From Kribbella soli (lineage in GTDB: Bacteria; Actinomycetota; Actinomycetes; Propionibacteriales; Kribbellaceae): a DNA stretch of 64,000 nt. Numbering within the stretch: position 1 is the first letter of the stretch; every line of letters begins with the position of its first letter. Of the stretch, positions 1-7,310 are shown in pieces. Under the pieces are notes generated by a model. That model searched no databases, was not told the origin of the DNA, and saw only the letters and a program-made list of their open reading frames with translations. The stretch is taken from contig NZ_SJJZ01000005.1 of NCBI RefSeq assembly GCF_004331345.1, positions 248,001 to 312,000 of the forward strand, written 5' to 3'. Both the position numbers and the translations under genes were made by a program.

Positions 1-1017
1 GGCAAGCGCCGTCCGCGGAATCAGCAGTTGGCGGATCGTCACGGACAGCACGTTCGCACTGCCGAGGCCGATCCCGGCGAGGAACTGGACCGCTCCGAGC
101 AGGACGCCGTACTGCAGACCGCGGCCGGGAAGGAAGGCCAGCAGGAGGGGGAGGCCGGTGGACAGGACCAGCGAGGTGCCGAAGGCGCGACCGTACCCCA
201 GCTGCCTGGCCAGCCGGAGACCGAGCATCGCGCCGACGAACGCCCCGGCCCCGCCGGCGCTCAGCGCGACGCCGTAGCCGCCGGCCGAAAGTCCGCGTTC
301 CTTGACCGCGAGTACGACGAGGTTGACGACCAGGATCTGTGCGGAGGCGTTGTAGAGCGCGGCATGCGCGGTCAGCGCGCGCAGGAACGGGCTGACCTTG
401 AGTTGCCGGACGCCTTCCCAGAGGCCGGGTCGGTCGTCGCTCGCTCGCGGCGCGGGCTCAGCCCGTCGCGCGGTTCCGATGCCGATCGCGCTGGCGAGGT
501 ACGAGACCGCGTCCACCAGCAGCGCGATGGCCGGCCCGAGCAGCTGCACGAGGATCCCGGAGATGCCGGGGCCGCCGACCTGGGCTGCTGTCGACGAGCC
601 CTGCAGCGCTCGGTTGGCTCCCGCCAACTCCTGCTCCGGCACGAAGTCCGGCAGATAGGCGAACGACGCGATGTCGAACACTACGCTCGCCGCACCGACG
701 AGGAACCCGACCGCGACCAGCAACGGCAGCGTGAGCTCGCCGAATGCCCAGGCGATCGGGACCACCGCGACGGCGGCGGCCCGGATGACGTCGGTCGCGA
801 TCATCACGCCGCGCTTGCGCCGACGCTCCAGCCAGTGCCCGGCGAGCAGCGGGAGCGCCGCGCTCGGCAGGTACGTCGCGGTGGCGATCGCGCTGACTCC
901 CGCCGCGCCCGCGTCCAGCGTGAGTGCGGCGGTCAGCGGCAGCGCGACCGCGGTCACCTGTGTGCCGACCGCGGACACTGTCTGACCCGCCCAGAACCGC
1001 TTGAAGTCCGCGTCCAC
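1..1017 (-). CDS. MFS transporter, C-terminal end cut by window edge
   Basis: The 339 visible codons encode a hydrophobic protein of the major facilitator superfamily, probably a proton-coupled exporter in the cytoplasmic membrane. It opens DADFKRFWAGQTVSAVG, typical of the EntS-like MFS branch, and the cytoplasmic loop after TM2 reads GHWLERRRKRGV, an MFS motif-A-like basic stretch. The gene runs off the left edge, so the C-terminal part is missing. I chose the GTG start because a stop lies a little upstream and no ATG intervenes. That start directly abuts an arm of the palindromic region shared with the divergent CGNR gene, which suggests joint regulation. The substrate cannot be read from sequence. 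Confidence 0.85.
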   Translation of the reverse strand, partial: MDADFKRFWAGQTVSAVGTQVTAVALPLTAALTLDAGAAGVSAIATATYLPSAALPLLAGHWLERRRKRGVMIATDVIRAAAVAVVPIAWAFGELTLPLLVAVGFLVGAASVVFDIASFAYLPDFVPEQELAGANRALQGSSTAAQVGGPGISGILVQLLGPAIALLVDAVSYLASAIGIGTARRAEPAPRASDDRPGLWEGVRQLKVSPFLRALTAHAALYNASAQILVVNLVVLAVKERGLSAGGYGVALSAGGAGAFVGAMLGLRLARQLGYGRAFGTSLVLSTGLPLLLAFLPGRGLQYGVLLGAVQFLAGIGLGSANVLSVTIRQLLIPRTALA

Positions 1018-1080
1018 CGTTACCGCTACCTCCGCCTCATCCAGTAACCGTTACCGGATCATGCCCTATCAGCGGTAACG
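1018..1080. promoter_or_regulatory. Divergent operator with three GTTACCG copies
   Basis: A perfect 10-bp inverted repeat, CGTTACCGCT (1018-1027) and AGCGGTAACG (1071-1080), frames the gap between the MFS and CGNR genes. In the middle lies GTAACCGTTAC (1044-1054). CCGTTACCG occurs identically at 1017-1025 and 1048-1056. The outer arms touch or overlap both predicted start codons, so a bound protein would block both genes. The CGNR protein is the obvious candidate ligand, but that is inference. Confidence 0.6.
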
Positions 1081-1640
1081 TGGCAACTGTGATTCAGCCA
1101 GGCGAGCGGAACCCTGCTCCAGAGCCGCTGGTGGTTGTCCAGGATCTGGTCAACACCGTCGATCTGGAGCTGGAGAAGGACGCCCTGCGCGCGCCCGCGG
1201 ACCTCAGCACGTTCTGCTCGGACCACGGGTTGCCGGGACTGCGCTTCGACCGCGACGACCTCGCGCAGGTGCTGACGCTCCGCGAGGCGCTCCGCGATGT
1301 CTGCCAGGCTCACGCCGGCGTCGACGTACCGGCGACGTCGCTCGCGGTTCTCGACCGGCTGCTCGCCGATGCGCCGCTGGCCTTGGCGTTGTCAGCCGAC
1401 GGAAGCGCGATGGTCCGTCCGGTCGACGGGCTCCGCGGCGTACCAGCCCTGGTTGCCAGGCTGGCTGCGGATATCACCGCAGCCGTGACGGCCGGCACCT
1501 GGCCGCGGCTGAAGGCGTGCGCGGCCGATACCTGCCGTTGGGTCTACTACGACCGCAGCCCGGCGGGCCGCAGTCGCTGGTGCACGATGTCGCTGTGCGG
1601 CGCCCGCAACAAGATGCGCAGGTATCGCGCCAGCTCCTAG
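1080..1640 (+). CDS. CGNR zinc-finger protein (ABATE domain), putative transcriptional regulator
   Basis: This 186-residue protein has the two-part architecture of the CGNR family. A helical stress-sensing-like N-terminal domain covers about residues 17-135. A C-terminal zinc ribbon follows, with C147-x4-C152 and C168-x4-C173 followed by GARNKMRRYR, the family's diagnostic CGxRxK signature. The family is thought to bind DNA and is common in actinomycetes, often beside transporters. It is divergent from an MFS gene over a palindromic operator, which fits a local repressor. The GTG start overlaps an operator arm; a second GTG three codons later (1089) is possible. The stop overlaps the stop of fabV tail-to-tail by 4 nt. 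Confidence 0.85.
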   Translation: MATVIQPGERNPAPEPLVVVQDLVNTVDLELEKDALRAPADLSTFCSDHGLPGLRFDRDDLAQVLTLREALRDVCQAHAGVDVPATSLAVLDRLLADAPLALALSADGSAMVRPVDGLRGVPALVARLAADITAAVTAGTWPRLKACAADTCRWVYYDRSPAGRSRWCTMSLCGARNKMRRYRASS

Positions 1641-2806
1641 CGGTCCGGCCAGGCGACGTCGACCTCGGTCTCGGCGTCGTAGGCCACATCCCGTACGTCG
1701 AAGCCGTACAGGCGGCGTACCTCGGTGAGGAACCACGCGGCGTCGGCGACCTCGGCGATGTTGTCCTGGGTTGCTGACTCCCACTGCGCGCGGACGGCGG
1801 ACTGTACGTCATCGTTGAGTTCCCAGCGGTCGAGGCGGATGCGGCCCTCGTCGTCCAGGTCGAACGGGGACTCGCCGGTGAGCTGGTCCCACAGCGCGAT
1901 CGACTGCTCTACCGGCGTCTGCAGACCGGTCACCTTGTGCAGGAGGCTGACGTACAGGCCGATGCCCGGGATCGCGGACGACGCCTGCGTGACGGCGGCG
2001 CCGTTGACCGACGTCATCGCGGTCACCCCGTCCGCGGCCAGCTTCAGCGCGGTCTGCTCCAGATCCGCCTTGGCCGCGCCGATCGAACCCTGGCGGTAGA
2101 GCGGACCGGTCAGTTCGGAGCCGATGTAGGTGAGGGCGACGGTGTTGAAGCCGGGCTTGAGAAGGTCACGGTCCTGGAGAGCGGCGATCCAGCGGGTCCA
2201 GTCCTCGCCGCCCATCACCTTCACGGTCTGCGCGATCTCGTCGTCGGTCGCGACCTCGATCCCGACGTCCTGCAGCACCGGCGCACCGTCGTCGAACGCG
2301 AGGCTCTTGGTGGTGTGCTCGGCGCCGATCGCCTTCAGCACCGACTGGTACGTCTCGCCGGTGCGCGGGTCCGTGCGCCGCGGTGCGGCGACGCTGTAGA
2401 CGAGGTGATCGATCCCACCGAGCTGCTCAGCGACCAGGTCGAGTACTTCGTCCTTCGTGGTGTCCGCGAAGGCGTCCGCGTTGACGAAGCTCCACGAGCG
2501 GCCGAGCTCGGCGGCGAGCGCGGCGGTCTCCGCAGTGCGGTACCACCCGGCGGTCGCCGTACGTCGTGCCGTCGGAGCCTTCTCGAAGCAGATGCCGATG
2601 CCGTCGATCCCGTACCGCGCGAGGCCGGCGATCGTGGTCGCGAGCCCGTAGCCCGAGCTCGACCCGATCACGAGCGCGGTACGACGCTGCGTCGTACGGT
2701 GCTCGACCTCCGCAGCCATCTCCCGCACAACCCGCGCACACCCCGCAGGATGCGAGTCGAGAAACAGGAATCCCCGCCCAACCGGCTTCACCACACGCTC
2801 AGTCAT
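1637..2806 (-). CDS. fabV: Enoyl-[acyl-carrier-protein]/trans-2-enoyl-CoA reductase FabV
   Basis: FabV performs the last, NADH-dependent reduction of fatty-acid chain elongation, or reduces short trans-2-enoyl-CoAs. The N-terminus VVKPVGRGFLF and the Rossmann loop GSSSGYG (residues 48-54) match the family. The decisive feature is Tyr237-x8-Lys246 (YRQGSIGAAK), the longer spacing that separates FabV from FabI/InhA (Y-x6-K). At 389 aa it has nearly the family's usual length of about 400. I chose the ATG that gives the family N-terminus and rejected an upstream extension that runs into murA. It follows murA on the same strand after 13 nt, so the two may be cotranscribed. FabV enzymes are known to tolerate triclosan. 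Confidence 0.95.
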   Translation of the reverse strand: MTERVVKPVGRGFLFLDSHPAGCARVVREMAAEVEHRTTQRRTALVIGSSSGYGLATTIAGLARYGIDGIGICFEKAPTARRTATAGWYRTAETAALAAELGRSWSFVNADAFADTTKDEVLDLVAEQLGGIDHLVYSVAAPRRTDPRTGETYQSVLKAIGAEHTTKSLAFDDGAPVLQDVGIEVATDDEIAQTVKVMGGEDWTRWIAALQDRDLLKPGFNTVALTYIGSELTGPLYRQGSIGAAKADLEQTALKLAADGVTAMTSVNGAAVTQASSAIPGIGLYVSLLHKVTGLQTPVEQSIALWDQLTGESPFDLDDEGRIRLDRWELNDDVQSAVRAQWESATQDNIAEVADAAWFLTEVRRLYGFDVRDVAYDAETEVDVAWPDR

Positions 2807-2819
2807 GGGGGAGACCCTA

Positions 2820-4106
2820 TTAGCTCCAGTACATCTCCGCATCGTCCGGCTCGACCACGACGTCCGCGCCGAGGCGGCGGAGGTTGCCGGCGAAGTCGGT
2901 GTAGCCGCGATGCACGTGGTGGGCGGCCGACACGAGGGTCTCGCCCTCGGCGGCGAGACCGGCCAGCACCAGGGCCGCGCCCGCGCGGATGTCAGAGGCG
3001 ACCACCGGAGCACCGGACAGGCGCGGTACGCCGCGAACCACCGCGTGATGCCCGTCGGTCTGGATCTGCGCACCCAGCCGGGTCAGCTCCTGCGCGAACG
3101 TGAACCGGCCCTCGAACAGGTTCTCGGTGACCATCGCCGCGCCGTCGCTGATCGCGTTCAGCGCGATCACGAACGCCTGCAGGTCGGTCGCGAACCCGGG
3201 GTAGGGGAGCGTCACCACGTCCACAGGCTTCGGCCGGTCGTGCATCCGGACCCGGAAGCCGGGGTTCAGCACGGTGATCTCCGCGCCGGCCTTGTGCAGC
3301 TTGTCGAGCGGCAGTTCGAGATGTCCCGCGTGCCCGTTGGTGATCGTCACGTCACCCTTGGTGATGGCGGCCGCGAACGCCCAGCTGCCGGACACGATCC
3401 GGTCCGGGACCACGACGTGATCGACCGGGTTCAGCAACCCGCTGACCCCGGTGATCTCGATCCGCGGCGAGCCGGCGCCGTCGATCTGCGCGCCCATCTC
3501 GACCAGCATCGCCGCGATGTCCTGGATCTCCGGCTCGCGGGCGGCGTTCTCGATGATCGTCGTACCGCGCGCGAGCACGGCCGCCATCATGATCGTCTCG
3601 GTCGCACCGACGCTCGGGAAGTCCAGCCAGACCTCGGCGCCGTGCAGCCCTTGCGGGGCCTCGGCGATCACAAAGCCGTGCTCGATGTGCACCTTCGCGC
3701 CCATCGACTCCAGACCCGCGACGTGCATGTTCAGCCCGCGGGAGCCGATGTTGTCGCCGCCCGGCAGCGCGACCTCCGCCTGACCGCAGCGGGCCAGCAG
3801 CGGACCGAGCACCGAGATCGACGCGCGCAACTTGCGGACCAGGTCGTAGTCGCACTGGTGCCCGATCGTGCCCGGTACGGCGATCGTCGCGAGCCGCTGC
3901 TCGGCGTCGACGGTCACCTCGCACCCGAGGGTGTCGAGCAGTTGCGCCATGAACGTGACGTCGAGAATGCCCGGCACCTGCCGCAGCGTCGTCGTACCCT
4001 CTGCCAGCAGCGCCGCCGCCATCAGCTTGAGCACACTGTTCTTCGCCCCGGCTACCTCGACAGCGCCCTCGAGCCGTGCCTCACCCGCGATCCGAAACCG
4101 TTCCAC
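2820..4106 (-). CDS. murA: UDP-N-acetylglucosamine 1-carboxyvinyltransferase MurA (Asp-type)
   Basis: MurA transfers enolpyruvate from PEP to UDP-GlcNAc, the first committed cytosolic step of peptidoglycan synthesis. The 428-aa protein has the family's EPT fold markers: Lys22-Asn23 in [21 protein letters not shown] and the active loop [10 protein letters not shown]. Asp118 occupies the position of the catalytic Cys of E. coli MurA (Cys115), as in mycobacteria. That substitution is known to confer fosfomycin resistance. The loop also reads GLNMH where E. coli and mycobacterial enzymes have P-V/L-D. I chose the GTG start giving [10 protein letters not shown]. An upstream ATG would overlap the divergent adenosyltransferase start. 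Confidence 0.95.
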   Translation of the reverse strand: MERFRIAGEARLEGAVEVAGAKNSVLKLMAAALLAEGTTTLRQVPGILDVTFMAQLLDTLGCEVTVDAEQRLATIAVPGTIGHQCDYDLVRKLRASISVLGPLLARCGQAEVALPGGDNIGSRGLNMHVAGLESMGAKVHIEHGFVIAEAPQGLHGAEVWLDFPSVGATETIMMAAVLARGTTIIENAAREPEIQDIAAMLVEMGAQIDGAGSPRIEITGVSGLLNPVDHVVVPDRIVSGSWAFAAAITKGDVTITNGHAGHLELPLDKLHKAGAEITVLNPGFRVRMHDRPKPVDVVTLPYPGFATDLQAFVIALNAISDGAAMVTENLFEGRFTFAQELTRLGAQIQTDGHHAVVRGVPRLSGAPVVASDIRAGAALVLAGLAAEGETLVSAAHHVHRGYTDFAGNLRRLGADVVVEPDDAEMYWS

Positions 4107-4155
4107 CGGTCGACTGTAGCGTTTGACCGTCCGAGGCTTTGCGTAGAGTCCTGGC

Positions 4156-4737
4156 ATGGCTGTGAACTTGACGCGGATCTACACCCGCACCGGAGATGCC
4201 GGCGAGACCCGTCTCGGCGACAACTCCGTGACATCGAAGACGGATCCGCGGCTGGCGGCGTACGGCGAGGTCGACGAGGCGAACTCCGCGATCGGGGTGG
4301 CCATCGCGGCCGGGCACCTGAACACTGCGCTCGTGGTCCTGCTGACCCACGTCCAGAACGACCTGTTCGACGTCGGCGCGGACCTGTGCAACCCGATCAC
4401 TCCCGACCCGGAGTATCCGCCGCTGCGCATCACGCAGGACTACATCGACCGGCTCGAGGGCTGGTGCGACGACTACAACAGTCGTTTGACCAAACTCCGC
4501 TCGTTCATCCTGCCCGGCGGCACCGAGGGCGCGGCCTACCTCAACGTCGCCCGTGCGGTCGTGCGCCGCTCCGAGCGGGCCGGCTGGGCCGCGGTCGAGG
4601 TGCACGGCCCGTCCGTCAACCTGCTCGCGATCACGTACCTGAACCGGCTGTCCGACCTGCTCTTCATCCTGGGCCGCGTCGCGAACCTGTCCTCCGGCGG
4701 CGACGTCCTCTGGGTCCCTGGTGGCGAGCGGGGTTAG
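4156..4737 (+). CDS. pduO: PduO-type ATP:cob(I)alamin adenosyltransferase
   Basis: This cytosolic enzyme adenosylates cob(I)alamin with ATP to give adenosylcobalamin. The 193-aa sequence has the PduO signatures: TRTGDAG at residues 10-16 (ATP site), [14 protein letters not shown], and NRLSDLLF near the C-terminus. The family's usual length is 180-200 aa. It is divergent from murA, with 49 nt between starts, and ends in a 4-nt tail-to-tail overlap with sppA. The B12-dependent mutase gene at 7311-9290 is a plausible consumer of its product in the same neighbourhood. Confidence 0.95.
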   Translation: MAVNLTRIYTRTGDAGETRLGDNSVTSKTDPRLAAYGEVDEANSAIGVAIAAGHLNTALVVLLTHVQNDLFDVGADLCNPITPDPEYPPLRITQDYIDRLEGWCDDYNSRLTKLRSFILPGGTEGAAYLNVARAVVRRSERAGWAAVEVHGPSVNLLAITYLNRLSDLLFILGRVANLSSGGDVLWVPGGERG

Positions 4738-6386
4738 CTGATCTCCCAGTTGAACGGCATCCGCAGTACGCCGGCCGGGGGCAGCCCGAGCGCGCTGTAG
4801 AGACCGGTGGTCAGGCCGTCGAGCGTCAACGGCGCCGCGCTGACAGCCAGATCATCGGTCGTCGTGGGCGCCTTCAGCTGACTGAGCAGGTTGCGGTGCG
4901 GTACTGCGGTCACGGCGATCTCGTCCCGGTCCAGACCGGCCCGGTTGCACGCGAGCGTCAGTGCGTGCTGGAAGCCGCCCAGCTCGTCGACCAGCTTGTG
5001 GCTGTGCGCGTCGGCGCCGGTCCAGACCCGTCCGCGGGCCAGCGACTCCAGCTGGTCCTCGGGCAGGCCGCGGTCCTGTGCGGCCTTGGCGACGAAGTCC
5101 TTGTAGATGCGGTCGAGCGTCTCCTCCAACCGCGCCCACTGCTCGTCGGTGAACTCCTCCTGTGCCGAGTACATCTGTGCGTTCGCGCCCTCGGACACGG
5201 CCTCGCGGGAGATGCCGATCCGCCCCAGCGCATCGCGTACGACGCCCTTGCCGGTGAGGACCCCGATCGACCCGGTGATCGTGCCGGGCTGCGCGACGAT
5301 CACGTCAGCCGGCATTGCGACGAAGTACCCACCGGATGCGGCCACACCGCCCATCGACGCGATCACAGGTCGTCCGGTCGAGCGCAGCCGCAGTACCTCG
5401 TTGCGGATCGCGTCTGACGCGACGTACGACCCACCTGGGCTGTCGACTCGCAGCACTACTGCCTTCACGCGCTCGTTGTCCGCCACAGCACGCAGTGCGG
5501 CGCCGACGGTGTCGGAGCCAGAGCCAGGACCACCCATCGGGCTGTTGGAGTTGCGGCCGACCGAGATGCCACCTGTCACGCGAACAACCGCCACCAGCGG
5601 CTTCTGCGGCCACGGGAGGTTCTTGCGTACCTCGTCGAGCGTCCGCGGACCACGCCGGATGTACCGCTCGGCCAGCAGCCTGTCGTCGTACTGGAGCTCC
5701 TTCTCGAGCTCGTCGTACACGTCCGACCGGTAGCCGAGTCGATCGACCAGACCGGCGTCCACACCGACCTGAGCCGGCAGTGGCGCGCTGTCGACGAGCT
5801 CTCGGACCCGTGCGCTGTCCAGACGCCGCCGTACGGCGATGCCCTCGACGATCTGCTCGTACGCCGACTCCGCGAGCCGCGATGCCATCTCGCGAGCAGG
5901 CGCGGTCATCTCCCGCTCGGTGAACGTGTCGGCAGCGGTCTTGTACTCACGCCGCTTACCGAACTGGGGGATCACACCGGCCTTGTCGAGCGCACCGCGG
6001 ATGAAGACCGCCTGCACGGACACACCTGTGATCGCCAGGTCGCCGGACGGCTGCAGCCAGATCTCGTCGAACGCCGTCGCCAGGTAGTACGGCACGGTGC
6101 CCTGTCCGGTCTCGCCGAACGACTCGGTCCACGCGACGGCCGCCTTGCCCGACGTACGGAAGTCAGCCACCGCCTCACGCAGCTCTTGCACCTGTGCGAG
6201 TGAGAGCCGGTTGCCGCCGATGTGGGCCACTACGCCGACCACACCGTCGTCACGCGCCCCCTTCCGCAGTGCGCCTACCAGCTCGCGCAGTGTCGGCAGG
6301 TGGCGCGCACGGAACGCCGCCACAGGAGAAGCGGGCGGCGTCTCGAGTACGCCGCGGGTCAGGTCCAGCTCGAGCAGAGTCCCCAT
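4734..6386 (-). CDS. sppA: Signal peptide peptidase SppA, 67K type
   Basis: SppA is a serine-lysine protease that degrades cleaved signal peptides and other membrane-associated peptides. The 550-aa protein carries two tandem ClpP/S49-like halves as in the long SppA class. The N-terminal half holds the catalytic Lys149 (RREYKTAAD). The C-terminal half holds the nucleophile Ser351 in GGVAASGGYF and the preceding VLRVDSPGGS strand. Unlike E. coli SppA there is no obvious N-terminal transmembrane helix, so this form may be soluble or peripheral. Its stop overlaps that of the adenosyltransferase by 4 nt. Confidence 0.93.
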   Translation of the reverse strand: MGTLLELDLTRGVLETPPASPVAAFRARHLPTLRELVGALRKGARDDGVVGVVAHIGGNRLSLAQVQELREAVADFRTSGKAAVAWTESFGETGQGTVPYYLATAFDEIWLQPSGDLAITGVSVQAVFIRGALDKAGVIPQFGKRREYKTAADTFTEREMTAPAREMASRLAESAYEQIVEGIAVRRRLDSARVRELVDSAPLPAQVGVDAGLVDRLGYRSDVYDELEKELQYDDRLLAERYIRRGPRTLDEVRKNLPWPQKPLVAVVRVTGGISVGRNSNSPMGGPGSGSDTVGAALRAVADNERVKAVVLRVDSPGGSYVASDAIRNEVLRLRSTGRPVIASMGGVAASGGYFVAMPADVIVAQPGTITGSIGVLTGKGVVRDALGRIGISREAVSEGANAQMYSAQEEFTDEQWARLEETLDRIYKDFVAKAAQDRGLPEDQLESLARGRVWTGADAHSHKLVDELGGFQHALTLACNRAGLDRDEIAVTAVPHRNLLSQLKAPTTTDDLAVSAAPLTLDGLTTGLYSALGLPPAGVLRMPFNWEIS

Positions 6387-6449
6387 ACCCAGACCCTAGA
6401 CCCACACCAAAGGCCCGTTGGCGGATGGCAGTGGACGGGACACGGTCAC

Positions 6450-6782
6450 TCAAGGAACGTCGAGCAGGCCGCGGGCGGCGGCTTCGTCCTTCGGCCAGAC
6501 GTAGATCGTCCAGCCGTCGGTGGTGCGGGCCGCGGTGGCCTTGATGCCGAAGTCCTTCAGGCGGCTGACCAGGACGCGAGCCTCGTTGTAGTTCGTGACG
6601 GTGCGGATGTCGATGAGCAGGCCGAAGGCGTCCCGGTCGGCCGGGCGGTGGTCGACCCGGCGTACGAGCGACCCGCCCTTCGCCTTCGAGAAGGCCCAGC
6701 GGCACAGCAGCACCATCAGACCGGCCAGGGCGATGGCCACCACCGGGAACAGGAAGTAATCCTCGGCGAACACGGACACCAT
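6450..6782 (-). CDS. Small membrane protein with DUF2007-like C-terminus
   Basis: This 110-aa protein has one N-terminal transmembrane helix (about residues 9-28, FPVVAIALAGLMVLLCRWAF). A basic stretch follows, then a cytosolic domain ending NEARVLVSRLKDFGIKA and TIYVWPKDEAAARGLL. The pattern of scoring left/right chain residues with a final DEAAARGLL resembles the DUF2007 'putative signal transducing protein' fold, but I hold this loosely. I chose the internal ATG (MVSVFAEDYF) over a longer form, because the extra 27 residues look like untranslated sequence. It is divergent from the STAS gene, with about 130 nt of shared promoter region. Confidence 0.7.
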   Translation of the reverse strand: MVSVFAEDYFLFPVVAIALAGLMVLLCRWAFSKAKGGSLVRRVDHRPADRDAFGLLIDIRTVTNYNEARVLVSRLKDFGIKATAARTTDGWTIYVWPKDEAAARGLLDVP

Positions 6783-6911
6783 TGTCTCGCGAAACAAAAG
6801 ATCGTGAACTCTTGGCAACCTTCCGTGTCTCCAGGGAGTCTTTACCAACACAGACGCTGCCACGCGGCCAATTCACCTCGGGGGCCGCCGGAAGAGCGGG
6901 AGGGCACGGAC

Positions 6912-7235
6912 ATGCTCGCACCGACCCACAGCAAGCCTGACAACGTCGTACACCTGACCGGCATCCTGGACGTGCGCACCGTAGGCGACGTCCGTCAAAC
7001 TCTCAACGACCTGATCGACGCCTCCGACGGCGACGTGATCGTCGACCTGGAAGAGGTCGACGCGGTCGATGCGACCGGCCTCGGCCTGCTGGTCGCGACC
7101 CACCGCCGCACCCAGTCGCTCGGCCGGCAACTGGTCCTCTGGCACCCGATGCCGTCGGTGGTCCGCATCCTCGCGGTCACCCGCCTGCACCGAGTCCTCA
7201 ACGTCGAAAGAACACCCCTGCCCATCTCTGCGTGA
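6912..7235 (+). CDS. STAS-domain protein, anti-sigma antagonist-like, with Ala at the phospho-site
   Basis: The whole 107-aa protein is a single STAS domain, the fold of SpoIIAA/RsbV anti-anti-sigma factors that bind RsbW-type kinases. The usual D-S-x-G phosphorylation loop reads D53-A54-T55-G56 in VDATGLGLL, so the residue that partner kinases phosphorylate is Ala. If the family model holds, this copy cannot be inactivated at the canonical site, although Thr55 remains possible. A good ribosome site, GGGAGG, lies 8 nt before the ATG. No kinase or phosphatase gene is adjacent; the nearest SpoIIE/ATPase gene is at 32 kb. Confidence 0.85.
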   Translation: MLAPTHSKPDNVVHLTGILDVRTVGDVRQTLNDLIDASDGDVIVDLEEVDAVDATGLGLLVATHRRTQSLGRQLVLWHPMPSVVRILAVTRLHRVLNVERTPLPISA

Positions 7236-7310
7236 GTGTGATCCACGCCCCTGGTGACACCAGTCACGAGGTGGCGACTCACAAGGGCACAGAGTCCTAC
7301 TCTCGGGTAC

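Noticed and set aside
2805-5417. 870-aa plus-strand open frame
   Set aside because: It lies opposite murA, across the start of pduO and opposite sppA, all of which have clear family motifs. Its Arg/Asp-rich sequence is that of a GC-rich shadow frame.
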